From: Bog-532 sp963833835
GTDB lineage: Bacteria; Actinomycetota; Actinomycetes; Streptosporangiales; Streptosporangiaceae
DNA: 64,000 bases
Direction: 5' to 3'
Assembly (NCBI GenBank): GCA_963833835.1
Contig: CAWHZI010000016.1
Coordinates: 868,001 to 932,000, forward strand
Part shown: positions 1 through 7,793 of the stretch, piece after piece
Layout: each line of letters opens with the position of its first letter
How positions within the stretch are numbered: the stretch's first letter is position 1
Translations under genes and position numbers: made by a program
The notes under the pieces: model-generated
Database searches by the model: none
What the model was told of the DNA's origin: nothing
The model's input: the letters and a program-made list of their open reading frames with translations, nothing else

Positions 1-1
1 C

Positions 2-2164
2 TACGACCTGCGGGCCCAGAACACCCGCGGCGCCTTCGGCCGCCCGATGCTTTCGCTCCTCCAGGGGCACTATCCCGCCGGGCCGGGCCAGGTCGCGGTG
101 ACCCCGGGCGTGGCCAGCCAGTTCGATCTCGCGGTCGGCCACGTCTGGCGCCAGGGCGGCGTGACCCGGACCGTGACCGGTATCGTGCAGAACCCGCAGA
201 GCCTGCTGGACGAGTTCGCCCTGGTGGTGCCGGGCCAGGTGCGGACGCCGACCACGGTCAGCGTGCTGTTCGACGCGCCCTCCGTTCCGCCCGGCAGGAT
301 CGGCCCCAACGTGGTGACGCCGCAGACCGCGGCGGGCAATGCCATCAACCCGGACACCATCGTGCTCACGCTGGCCACCATGGGCATGCTGCTGATCGCG
401 CTGGTGTCGGTGGGCGGCTTCACCGTGCTGGCCCAGCGGCGGCTGCGGGCCCTGGGCATGCTGGGCGCGCTCGGCGCCACCGACCGTAACGTCCGGCTCG
501 TGGTCCGGGCCAACGGCCTGGTCGTGGGCGTGGCCGGGACGCTGCTCGGGGCCGTGCTCGGCCTGGCCGCCTGGCTCGCGTACCGGCCCCACGTCGTCAG
601 CAGCTCGCACCACGTGATCGCCCCGTTCGCGCTGCCGTGGGGCGTGATCGGCCCGGCCATGGGCCTGGCCGTGCTGGCCACCTACCTGGCCGCCTCGCGG
701 CCGGCCCGGGCGGTGACCAAGATCCCGGTGGTGGCGGCGCTGGCCGGGCGGCCCGCTCCGCCCAAGCGTGTCCACCGGTCGGCCCTGCCCGGTGTGGTCG
801 TGCTGGCCGTGGCGTTCGGCCTGCTGACCTTCGCGGGCAGCCGGCCCAGCGGTAGCGGTCAGGGCACGGCCATGCTGTCCGTGGTCGGCGGCTTCATCGC
901 GCTGGTCGCGGCGGTGGTCCTGCTGGCGCCGATGTGCCTGGCCCTGCTGGGCCGTCTCGCCCGGCACACCCCGGTCTCGGCCCGGCTGGCCCTGCGGGAC
1001 CTGGCCCGCTACCGGGCCCGGTCGGGCTCGGCGCTGGCCGCGATCAGCCTGGGCGTGCTGATCGCGGTGATGATCTCGATCGTGTCGGCGGCCCGCTACG
1101 CCAACGTGCTCGACTACGCCGGCCCCAACCTGACCTCCAGCCAGCTGATCGTCTACACGCCCAACGGGGCGTACGGGCAGGGGCCGGGCGGCCCCGGCCA
1201 ATCGGCCTCCGGGCCGGTCACCGGCGGGCAGATCCGGTCCATGCGCACGACCGCGAACCAGATGGCGTCCGCACTGGGCTCGCACCAGGTGACCGAGCTG
1301 GAAACCACCACCGCTTCCCTGCAGCACGCGGCCCAGGGCCGGAACTGGTCCGGTCCGGTGTACGTGGCCACCCCGGCCCTGCTGAAGTCGTTCGGGATCG
1401 CGCCGGGCACGGTCCGGTCCGGCACGGACATCCTTACCATGCGGCCTGGCCTGTCCGGGTTGTCGAAGATGCAGCTGGTCTACGGCAGCTACTTCAGCAA
1501 GCCGCCGGGGCCTGACTCGTTCCCCTGCCCGCCGGGCAGCTGCCTGGCCGGTCCGGTCATGCAGCAGGTCACCGCGCTGCCGTCCGGCACGTCAGCTCCG
1601 AATACGGTGATCACCGAACACGCTGTGGGCCAGCTCGGCCTGAGCCCGGTGGTGTCAGGCTGGCTGATCCAGACCCCCCACCCGCTCACGGCCACCCAGA
1701 TCAAGAGCACCCAGCTGGCCGCGGCCGGAGCCAACATGACCGTCGAGACCAGGTCGAGCGTCCCGTCGCTGAACGAGATCATCGACTGGGCCACGGTGTT
1801 CGGCGCGCTGCTCGCGCTGGGGGTGCTGGCCATGAGCGTGGGCCTGATCCGCAGCGAGACCGCGTCCGACCTGCGCACCCTGACCGCCACCGGGGCCAGC
1901 GGCCGGACCCGGCGCACGCTGACCGCGGTGACCGCCGGCGCGCTGGGCCTGCTCGGCGCGGTGCTGGGCGTGGCCGCCGGGTACGTGGCCGCGGTCGCCT
2001 ACTTCCGGGGCGACACCCTGGAGGGCGGCCTGTCCGCGCTGTCCGCGGTACCGGTCACCAACCTGCTGGTGCTGCTGATCGGCATGCCGCTGCTGGCCGC
2101 GGCGGGCGGCTGGCTGTTCGCGGGCCGGGAACCGCCCGTCCTCGGCCGCCAGCCCATCGGCTGA
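2..2164 (+). CDS. FtsX-like ABC transporter permease (5'-truncated by window edge)
   Basis: The frame is open from the left edge, so the N-terminus lies outside the window; about 720 residues are visible. Two FtsX-type modules can be seen. The first, about 125 residues in, has a membrane helix followed by the cytoplasmic signature RRLRALGMLGALGAT and two more helices. The second is at the C-terminus, again with helix, 'TLTATGASGRTRR' loop and helices. Between them lies a long extracytoplasmic domain. This is the layout of MacB/LolE-type permeases that work with a separate ATPase to export lipids, peptides or lipoproteins, or to act as mechanotransmitters. The partner ATPase would be expected just left of the window. 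The substrate cannot be deduced. Family assignment is secure. Confidence 0.9.
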   Translation, partial: YDLRAQNTRGAFGRPMLSLLQGHYPAGPGQVAVTPGVASQFDLAVGHVWRQGGVTRTVTGIVQNPQSLLDEFALVVPGQVRTPTTVSVLFDAPSVPPGRIGPNVVTPQTAAGNAINPDTIVLTLATMGMLLIALVSVGGFTVLAQRRLRALGMLGALGATDRNVRLVVRANGLVVGVAGTLLGAVLGLAAWLAYRPHVVSSSHHVIAPFALPWGVIGPAMGLAVLATYLAASRPARAVTKIPVVAALAGRPAPPKRVHRSALPGVVVLAVAFGLLTFAGSRPSGSGQGTAMLSVVGGFIALVAAVVLLAPMCLALLGRLARHTPVSARLALRDLARYRARSGSALAAISLGVLIAVMISIVSAARYANVLDYAGPNLTSSQLIVYTPNGAYGQGPGGPGQSASGPVTGGQIRSMRTTANQMASALGSHQVTELETTTASLQHAAQGRNWSGPVYVATPALLKSFGIAPGTVRSGTDILTMRPGLSGLSKMQLVYGSYFSKPPGPDSFPCPPGSCLAGPVMQQVTALPSGTSAPNTVITEHAVGQLGLSPVVSGWLIQTPHPLTATQIKSTQLAAAGANMTVETRSSVPSLNEIIDWATVFGALLALGVLAMSVGLIRSETASDLRTLTATGASGRTRRTLTAVTAGALGLLGAVLGVAAGYVAAVAYFRGDTLEGGLSALSAVPVTNLLVLLIGMPLLAAAGGWLFAGREPPVLGRQPIG

Positions 2165-2174
2165 CCGCCACCGT

Positions 2175-2204
2175 CCTCCCGTCCGCGAGACCGCGGGCGG
2201 GAGG
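2175..2204. terminator. Bidirectional hairpin terminator candidate
   Basis: A 13-bp stem (2175-2187 with 2192-2204, one G.U pair) and a 4-nt loop lie between the convergent permease and RNase Z genes. There is no T tract, which is common for actinobacterial terminators. Confidence 0.55.
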
Positions 2205-2223
2205 CGATGGCAGGGGCGGGGCG

Positions 2224-3162
2224 TCAGCCTGGGCCGCCCGCGGGCCGGCGGGGCACGGGAACGCGGTCCAGGTCGGCCGCCACCACGATCTCGCCACCGA
2301 ACACCGCGCCTGCTTCGTCCGCGAACCGGCGCGGGTCTTCGTGGCTGTACCGCTGGGAGAAGTGGCTCAGCACCAGCGTGCGGACCCCGCACTCGGCCGC
2401 GATCTGGCCCGCCTGCCGCGCGGTCAGGTGCCCGAAGGCCGGGGCCAGCTCGGCCTCGGAGTCCAGGAACGTCGCCTCGCACACGACCAGGTCGGCCCCG
2501 TCGGCCAGCGCGAACGCGCCGTCGCAGAGCCGGGTGTCCATGATGAACGCGAACCGCTGCCCGGCCCGGGGCTCGCTCACCTCGTCCAGGCTGACCCGCC
2601 GGCCCGCCACGTCCAGGCCACCCTCGCGGGCCAGCCGGCCCACGTTGGGCCCGCTGATGCCGAGGGCGGCCAGCCGGTCCGGCCGCATCCGGCGCCCGTC
2701 CGGCTCGGCCAGCTGGTAGCCCACGGTCGGCACCCGGTGCGACAGCGGCCGGGCCACCAGCCGCCAGGCGTCCGTTTCCGCCAGCACGTCCGGGTCGCCC
2801 GCGACCGGGCGCTCGGTGACGGTGGCCACGTCGTGGAAGTAGGCGGCGTGCCGCAGATGGCCGAAGTACTCCTGCCCCCCGGCCGGATAGTGACACACGA
2901 CGTCATGGGCCACCCGGTCCAGGGCCATCCGCTGCAGCACGCCCGGCAGCCCCAGGCAGTGGTCGCCGTGGAAGTGGGTGACGCAGATCCGGGTGACCTC
3001 GCTGGCCCGCACGCCCGCCAGCAGCATCTGCCGCTGGGTGCCCTCGCCCGGGTCGAACAGCAGGCCCTCGCCGTCCCACCGCAGCAGGTACCCGTTGTGG
3101 TTGCGGGTCCGCGTGGGCGCCTGGCTCGCGGTCCCGAGGATCACCAGCTCCCGCCCTGACAC
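2224..3162 (-). CDS. rnz: Ribonuclease Z (tRNA 3'-end endonuclease)
   Basis: This 312-residue metallo-beta-lactamase-fold protein has the length and motif order of bacterial RNase Z. The zinc-binding motif HFHGDH is at residues 63-68. Downstream are 'FIMDTRLCDGA' (metal-ligand Asp region) and 'LVLSHFSQRYS' near the C-terminus. RNase Z removes the 3' trailer of tRNA precursors, which is essential where CCA is not encoded. The gene converges on the permease across a hairpin. The acetyltransferase gene lies only 11 bp upstream on the same strand, so the two may share a transcript. No oddities. Confidence 0.93.
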   Translation of the reverse strand: MSGRELVILGTASQAPTRTRNHNGYLLRWDGEGLLFDPGEGTQRQMLLAGVRASEVTRICVTHFHGDHCLGLPGVLQRMALDRVAHDVVCHYPAGGQEYFGHLRHAAYFHDVATVTERPVAGDPDVLAETDAWRLVARPLSHRVPTVGYQLAEPDGRRMRPDRLAALGISGPNVGRLAREGGLDVAGRRVSLDEVSEPRAGQRFAFIMDTRLCDGAFALADGADLVVCEATFLDSEAELAPAFGHLTARQAGQIAAECGVRTLVLSHFSQRYSHEDPRRFADEAGAVFGGEIVVAADLDRVPVPRRPAGGPG

Positions 3163-3173
3163 GGGAACCGACC

Positions 3174-3710
3174 CTACGCCGGCGGCCAGGGGCGGGGCTC
3201 GGCGGGGGAAGCGTCCTCACCGGCCAGCGAACACTGCCACCAGCCCACGTCCCGCCAGGCGCCGTGCTTGTAACCGACGTCGCGGAACACCCCGACCGGC
3301 TGGAAGCCGAGCGCCTCGTGCAGGCCCACGCTGGCCGGGTTCGGCAGCGCTATCCCGGCGAACAGCGACCGGTAGCCCAGCCCCCGTACCTCGGGGATCA
3401 GCTGCTGGTACAGCCGCCGGCCCAGCCCCTGCCCGCGGTAGTCCGGGTCCAGGTACACCGAGCAGTCCGCCGACCAGCGGTACGCGGGCCGGGCCCGGTG
3501 CGCCGAGGCGTAGGCGTAACCCGCGACCCGGCCGCCGTCGTCGGCCACCAGCCAGGGCAGCCGCGGCCGGGCCGTCATCCGGCGGCCGATCTCGTCCGCC
3601 GACGGTGGCTGCTCCTCGAACGAGATGACCGTGCCGGTGACCACCGGCGCGTAGATCGCCGCCACCGCGGCCGCGTCGGCCACGGTGGCGGCCCGTACCT
3701 TGATCGTCAT
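3174..3710 (-). CDS. GNAT acetyltransferase, phosphinothricin acetyltransferase-like
   Basis: This 178-residue single-domain GNAT protein opens with the typical IKVRAATVADAAAVAAIYAPVV segment, split here as 'IKVRAATVADA' and 'AIYAPVV'. It carries the acetyl-CoA pyrophosphate-binding loop 'DYRGQGLGRRLYQQL', and its C-terminal 'GYKHGAWRDVGWW' segment is characteristic of the PAT/Bar (MddA) subgroup, which N-acetylates phosphinothricin or methionine sulfone/sulfoximine. The start codon overlaps the GH127 stop (ATGA, 3707-3710), so translation is coupled to that gene. The actual amine substrate is not known, and PAT-like proteins are often over-annotated as resistance enzymes. Confidence 0.85.
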   Translation of the reverse strand: MTIKVRAATVADAAAVAAIYAPVVTGTVISFEEQPPSADEIGRRMTARPRLPWLVADDGGRVAGYAYASAHRARPAYRWSADCSVYLDPDYRGQGLGRRLYQQLIPEVRGLGYRSLFAGIALPNPASVGLHEALGFQPVGVFRDVGYKHGAWRDVGWWQCSLAGEDASPAEPRPWPPA

Positions 3711-5713
3711 TCAGCCATGATGCCCGGCAGCCAGACCCGCATGGGCTGGCCGTCCCGGTTGTCCCACTGGAAGTAGGGCACCGCCGTGGCCCGCTGCACC
3801 GGCCCGGGGTCCGTGGCCGGTGCCGTGGCCGTGAACGGCAGCTCATCCGGCAGGCCCGCCCGGACGGGGCGCGCGTCCAGCTCGACCAGCACCGTGCGGC
3901 CGACCTCGGCCAGCGTGGCCGGGCTCTCGGTCAGGCCGGAGCCAGCCACCAGCGCGAGGTCGTCCAGATCGGTGCCCTCGGCCTGGTCCACGTGCTCGAA
4001 GCAGTAGACCAGCGGGCCGCGCTCGACCGCGGCGCAGCCCCGGACCGCGTCGATCCGCGGGTGCGGGTACACCCACCGCGGGGTCAGGTCGAACGTCGCG
4101 GCCAGCACGTCGCCCGGCTGCCACGTCCGGGTCACGGTCAGGTAGCCCTGGGCCGCGGTGGCCTGGACCGGCTCGCCGTTGACCAGCAGCTGCGGTGATC
4201 CGCTCCAGGCCGGGACGCGCAGGGCCAGCCCGCACGGGCCGGCGGGCGCCTGCGTGACCCGCACCGTGACCTCTCCCGACCACGGCAGGTCGGCCGACAC
4301 CGCGACGTCCAGGGTGCCGCCGGCCAGCGGCGTCGTCACCGTCGCCCCGGTGAACTGGTGCAGGTACAGGGTGTCGCCGGCCGTGCTGGCCAGGTAGTGC
4401 TGCACCGAGGCCAGCAGCCGCATGATGTTCGGCGGGCAGCAGGCGCAGGAGAACCACTCGTGCCGCCGGGCCGGGTCGTCCTCCTCCACGTGGTCGTAGC
4501 GGCGCTGCAGCGGGTTGACGTAGAAGAACCGCTGCCCGTCGGTGGAGATCGAGGCGCCGAACGCGTTGTACAGCAGCCGCTCCATCAGGTCGGCGTAGCG
4601 GGCGTCGCCGGTGGCCAGCAGCAGCCGCCAGGACCAGTGGAAGCTGGCGATGGCGGCGCAGGTCTCGGTGTAGGCCCGGTCCGGCGGCAGCTCGAACCGG
4701 TCACCGAACGCCTCGTCCGAGTGCCGGGACCCGTTGCCGCCGGTCAGGTAGGTCTTGGTCGCGACCATGTCCTCCCAGCGGCGGACCGAGCCGGCCAGCA
4801 GGCCGGCGTCGCCGGTCTCGCTGGCCACGTCGGTCACCCCGGCCTCCAGGTACAGGGCCCGGACCGCGTGCCCCTCCAGGGTCACGGTGTCCCGGATCGG
4901 CAGGTGGTCCTGCAGGTACCGGTGCCCGCGGCCGGAGTCGCCGGCCAGCCCGTGCCCGCGCTGCTCCACGAACTGGCGGGCCAGGTCCAGGTAGGCCCGC
5001 TGGCCCGTTTCCCGGTACAGCTCGGCCAGCGCGGTCTCGACCTCGGGGTGACCGTCGAGGCCCCGTTCCTGGCCGGCGAACGTGGCCACCAGGTGATCGG
5101 CCACGCGCTGGGCCACGGCCAGCAGCCGCTTGGCCAGTTCCTCGTGGCCTTCGGGGCCCTGGCCCGCGGTCCGGCTCAGCGCCACCGCGGCCTGGATGAG
5201 GTGACCCGCGCAGTACATCTCGTGGCTGGACGCCAGCCGCCCGTACCGGGGCTCGCCACTGACCTGGATGTAGGAGTCCAGGTAGCCGTCCGGGCGCTGC
5301 GCCTGCTCCAGCAGGGTGATCGCGGCGTCGGCGAAGCCGGCCAGGGTCTGCCCGGTGCCACTGTCCGGATCCCGGGCCAGTTCCCACCCGATGGCCTCCA
5401 GCGTCTTGTAGACGTCGGAGTCCATGAACACCGGCCCGTGGTAGCTGGCCGCGCCCGGCTCGGCGGAGTCCCCGGCGGCGGCGGCCGCGCGCAGGTTGTC
5501 CAGGTTGCCCGCCACCTCCAGCTGGCGCAGGGCCAGCGGCAGGCTCGCCTCCCGGTTACGGCTCTGCCAGTCGTGCAGCAGGCCCTCGGTCAGCGCCGCG
5601 CCGGGCCCGGTCAGCGGCCGGTGCGCGGTCTGCGCCGTCGTGGTCGGGGTCGCGGGGCCAGCCTGCACCCGGGTGGGGGCGGCGGCGCGCGGGGATGCGT
5701 CCAGATCAGTCAC
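3707..5713 (-). CDS. GH127 beta-L-arabinofuranosidase (DUF1680 family)
   Basis: The 668-residue protein is full-length for GH127. It contains the 'AYTETCAAIASFHW' segment holding the conserved Glu and Cys, and the Cys cluster 'CACCPPN' that supplies the zinc ligands and the catalytic Cys in characterised HypBA1-type enzymes. The C-terminus is beta-sandwich-like ('AFDL'-type beta-rich region ending WLPGIMAE). No signal peptide is evident, so it probably acts in the cytoplasm on imported oligosaccharides. Translation starts at a GTG at 5713, right next to a perfect 9-bp dyad, and the gene is coupled to the acetyltransferase through an ATGA overlap. Substrate is inferred from the family; GH127 also includes other L-arabinose-releasing activities. 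Confidence 0.88.
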   Translation of the reverse strand: MTDLDASPRAAAPTRVQAGPATPTTTAQTAHRPLTGPGAALTEGLLHDWQSRNREASLPLALRQLEVAGNLDNLRAAAAAGDSAEPGAASYHGPVFMDSDVYKTLEAIGWELARDPDSGTGQTLAGFADAAITLLEQAQRPDGYLDSYIQVSGEPRYGRLASSHEMYCAGHLIQAAVALSRTAGQGPEGHEELAKRLLAVAQRVADHLVATFAGQERGLDGHPEVETALAELYRETGQRAYLDLARQFVEQRGHGLAGDSGRGHRYLQDHLPIRDTVTLEGHAVRALYLEAGVTDVASETGDAGLLAGSVRRWEDMVATKTYLTGGNGSRHSDEAFGDRFELPPDRAYTETCAAIASFHWSWRLLLATGDARYADLMERLLYNAFGASISTDGQRFFYVNPLQRRYDHVEEDDPARRHEWFSCACCPPNIMRLLASVQHYLASTAGDTLYLHQFTGATVTTPLAGGTLDVAVSADLPWSGEVTVRVTQAPAGPCGLALRVPAWSGSPQLLVNGEPVQATAAQGYLTVTRTWQPGDVLAATFDLTPRWVYPHPRIDAVRGCAAVERGPLVYCFEHVDQAEGTDLDDLALVAGSGLTESPATLAEVGRTVLVELDARPVRAGLPDELPFTATAPATDPGPVQRATAVPYFQWDNRDGQPMRVWLPGIMAE

Positions 5714-5717
5714 GTAG

Positions 5718-5757
5718 GCCTCGCGAAGTCAGGAGGAATAGCTTTTCCTCGCGAGGC
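5718..5757. promoter_or_regulatory. Candidate operator upstream of the GH127 gene
   Basis: Perfect inverted arms GCCTCGCGA (5718-5726) and TCGCGAGGC (5749-5757) are separated by 22 nt, placing their centres about three helical turns apart. The proximal arm overlaps the ribosome-binding region of the GTG start at 5713. A sugar-responsive repressor is plausible, but none is encoded next to it. Confidence 0.5.
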
Positions 5758-5804
5758 TAGGTCCCGCCCGGCGCGAGCGTCAAGACACCAGGTCGCGGCG
5801 GGGG

Positions 5805-6608
5805 CTAACCGGACCGCCGGGCGCCGGCCTGCAGCCGCACGTAGTCCACCGACGGTTCCGGCAGCCGGGCCGCGACCCGGTGCACCAGCTCGGCCCGGTC
5901 GGCCACCGGGACCTGCTCCAGCACCGAGCCGAGCACCACCGTGCCCAGGTACGCCTCCAGCTGCGCCCCCGGCTCGAACCGGGCCGGGTCGGGCACCAGC
6001 GCGGTGTGCACGTCGGTGAAACCCGCGTCCCGCAGCCGCTGGGCGGTAGCGCTGTCGGTGGCGAAGTTGCAAGCCGCGTTGAGCGGCGGCAGGCCCACCT
6101 GCGCCAGCGCGGTCTCCACGTTGTCGCAGTTGCCGGCGCCGCCCCACTCGGCCCGGAGCAGGCCGCCCGGCCGCAGCACCCCGGCCAGTGAACGGAACAC
6201 CACCGCGTGGTCGGGCAGCCAGTGCAACGTGGCCACCGAGAACACCGCGTCGGCCGGGCCGTCCAGCGGCCCGTCCAGGATCAGCGGCCCGGTCAGCGGC
6301 TCGGCCAGGTTGGCTCGCAGCACGGTCAGCCGGGCCGGGTCCGCACCCGCCAGCCGGCCGCGGAGCCGGTCCAGCATGGCCGCCGAGCCGTCCACCGCCA
6401 CCACGTGCCCCCGGGGCAGCCGGTCCAGCAGGGCCGCGGTGTCCCGGCCCGTGCCCGCGCCCACGTCGAGCACGGTCTCATCGCCGGTCAGGGGCAGCGT
6501 GGCCAGCAGCCGCTGGCCCCATTGCTCGTGCGGCAGCGGCAGCGCGTCATAGCCGGCGGCGTCCCATTCCCGCGGCCCGCGGGCGGTCGCCCGATGATCA
6601 GTAGCCAT
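5805..6608 (-). CDS. Class I SAM-dependent methyltransferase, trans-aconitate 2-methyltransferase-like
   Basis: This 267-residue Rossmann-fold methyltransferase has motif I 'VLDVGAGTGRDTAALL' and the post-II segment 'ATLHWLPDHAVVFRSLAGVLRPGGLL', which is typical of the Tam/UbiE-like branch. Tam methylates trans-aconitate, an inhibitor of aconitase, in the cytoplasm. The gene stands alone and diverges from the anti-sigma ATPase gene. A possible extended leaderless promoter (TAGCAT, rc of 6615-6620, 6 nt before the ATG) is visible. The acceptor is uncertain because this subgroup includes many small-molecule methyltransferases. Confidence 0.82.
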   Translation of the reverse strand: MATDHRATARGPREWDAAGYDALPLPHEQWGQRLLATLPLTGDETVLDVGAGTGRDTAALLDRLPRGHVVAVDGSAAMLDRLRGRLAGADPARLTVLRANLAEPLTGPLILDGPLDGPADAVFSVATLHWLPDHAVVFRSLAGVLRPGGLLRAEWGGAGNCDNVETALAQVGLPPLNAACNFATDSATAQRLRDAGFTDVHTALVPDPARFEPGAQLEAYLGTVVLGSVLEQVPVADRAELVHRVAARLPEPSVDYVRLQAGARRSG

Positions 6609-6875
6609 AGCTGGATGCTAGTTCCAAGGATCATAATGTGGAATAAAGATCTCGAAATATGAGACACCACGGCGGCCAGGTCCCGATCGCTCGGTGCTAA
6701 ATGAGGCCGCATGGGGTGGTAACGTTCACGTCCGGATGGCGTCGCCCGTGGCCAAAGATTGGGTTCCGGGCGGGATGGCGGCGCAAAAGCTGGGCAGAAG
6801 GGCTCCGTACGGGCCTGCGCAGTTTGGGCCTCGGGTGTCAGCTGGCGTTACCGGCGGTTCAGGGTAGGTGGGGGA

Positions 6876-7307
6876 GTGGAGGACGGCTCGCCGCGGGGCG
6901 CGCGGGGATCGTCGCGTTCCACGCCGCCCGGCCCGCTGGACATGACGTTCCGGGCCGGCGATCTGCCCCTGGTCCGCCGCACCACCGCGTCTTGGGCGCT
7001 CCGGGCCGGGATGGCCGCCAACGCCGCCGACGACTTCGTGATCGCGGTCAACGAGATCGCCACCAACGCGGTCCGGCACGGATCACCGGAAGCCAGCCTG
7101 CGGCTGTGGGCGGACGGGCGGGCCGGGCTGGCCGAGATCCGCGACCAGGGGCACTGGCCGGGTGCGATGACACCCACCCCGCTGCCCCGCCGGGCGGCCG
7201 AGCAGGGCGGGATGGGCCTGGAGGTGGCCCGGATGGTCTGCGACGGCCTGCAGATCAACGCGACCGAGGCCGGCACCGCCGTACTGCTGCGGATGAGGCT
7301 GGGCTGA
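6876..7307 (+). CDS. ATP-binding regulator, anti-sigma-factor serine kinase type (HATPase_c_2)
   Basis: The protein is a single GHKL ATPase domain of the RsbW/SpoIIAB type. The N-box is 'VNEIATNAVRHG', the G1 region 'EIRDQG' and the G2 region 'GGMGLEVARMVCDG'. Members bind and inhibit sigma factors or phosphorylate STAS antagonists. A GTG at 6876 with a purine-rich stretch upstream is the preferred start; an ATG at 6942 sits immediately before the conserved domain, and an ATG at 6759 opens only a low-complexity extension. The gene for a STAS protein follows 66 bp downstream of the stop at its preferred start, making a partner-switching pair likely. No sigma factor is encoded beside it. Confidence 0.82.
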   Translation: MEDGSPRGARGSSRSTPPGPLDMTFRAGDLPLVRRTTASWALRAGMAANAADDFVIAVNEIATNAVRHGSPEASLRLWADGRAGLAEIRDQGHWPGAMTPTPLPRRAAEQGGMGLEVARMVCDGLQINATEAGTAVLLRMRLG

Positions 7308-7373
7308 CGGGACCGTCCGGGCGGTATCGTGGTCGGGGACCTCAGGACCATGATCGCGGGGGGTGCAGGTCAC

Positions 7374-7754
7374 ATGCTGTCCCTGTCATCAGAGCAGCGC
7401 GACGCGTTCACCGTGGTCCGGGTGTCCGGGAACCTCGACCTGACCTCACGCGACCAGTTCGACCAGTACCTGACCCAGGCCCGTCGCCTCAGCCGCCGGC
7501 TGATCATCGACATGTCCGACGTCACGTTCATGGACACCGGCTGCCTGGCCGTGATCATGGGTCACTACAAGCGCCTGTCCGCCTCTGGTGGCCTGATCCT
7601 GGCCGGGGCCCAGTACCGCCCGGCCAAGGCGCTGTGGATCACCGGGCTGGCCTACCGGCTGCCGTTGTACGAGAGCGTGGACGAGGCCATCGCGGGCGCC
7701 GGCCAGGAGCCCCCGCCCCCCTCGGCCGACCAGGAGCTTCCCGCCCCGTCCTAG
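7374..7754 (+). CDS. STAS-domain anti-sigma factor antagonist
   Basis: A single STAS domain begins with 'VVRVSGNLDLTSRDQFDQYL' and contains 'IIDMSDVTFMDTGCLAVIMG', where the phosphorylatable Ser found in SpoIIAA/RsbV is replaced by Thr-Gly (DTGC). The start at 7374 follows a GGGGGG run and directly precedes the domain; in-frame starts at 7329 (GTG) and 7350 (ATG) are possible. The tail is Pro-rich. Together with the adjacent ATPase and the convergent SpoIIE-type phosphatase it gives all three partner-switch components: kinase, antagonist and phosphatase. Confidence 0.83.
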   Translation: MLSLSSEQRDAFTVVRVSGNLDLTSRDQFDQYLTQARRLSRRLIIDMSDVTFMDTGCLAVIMGHYKRLSASGGLILAGAQYRPAKALWITGLAYRLPLYESVDEAIAGAGQEPPPPSADQELPAPS

Positions 7755-7793
7755 CGCCCAATCTGGTTGACCCCGCATCTGGTTGGCACTGCC

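Noticed and set aside
6650..6664. TCTC-N7-GAGA dyad between the methyltransferase and ATPase genes
   Set aside because: Four-base arms with no flanking symmetry are expected by chance in an A/T-richer gap.
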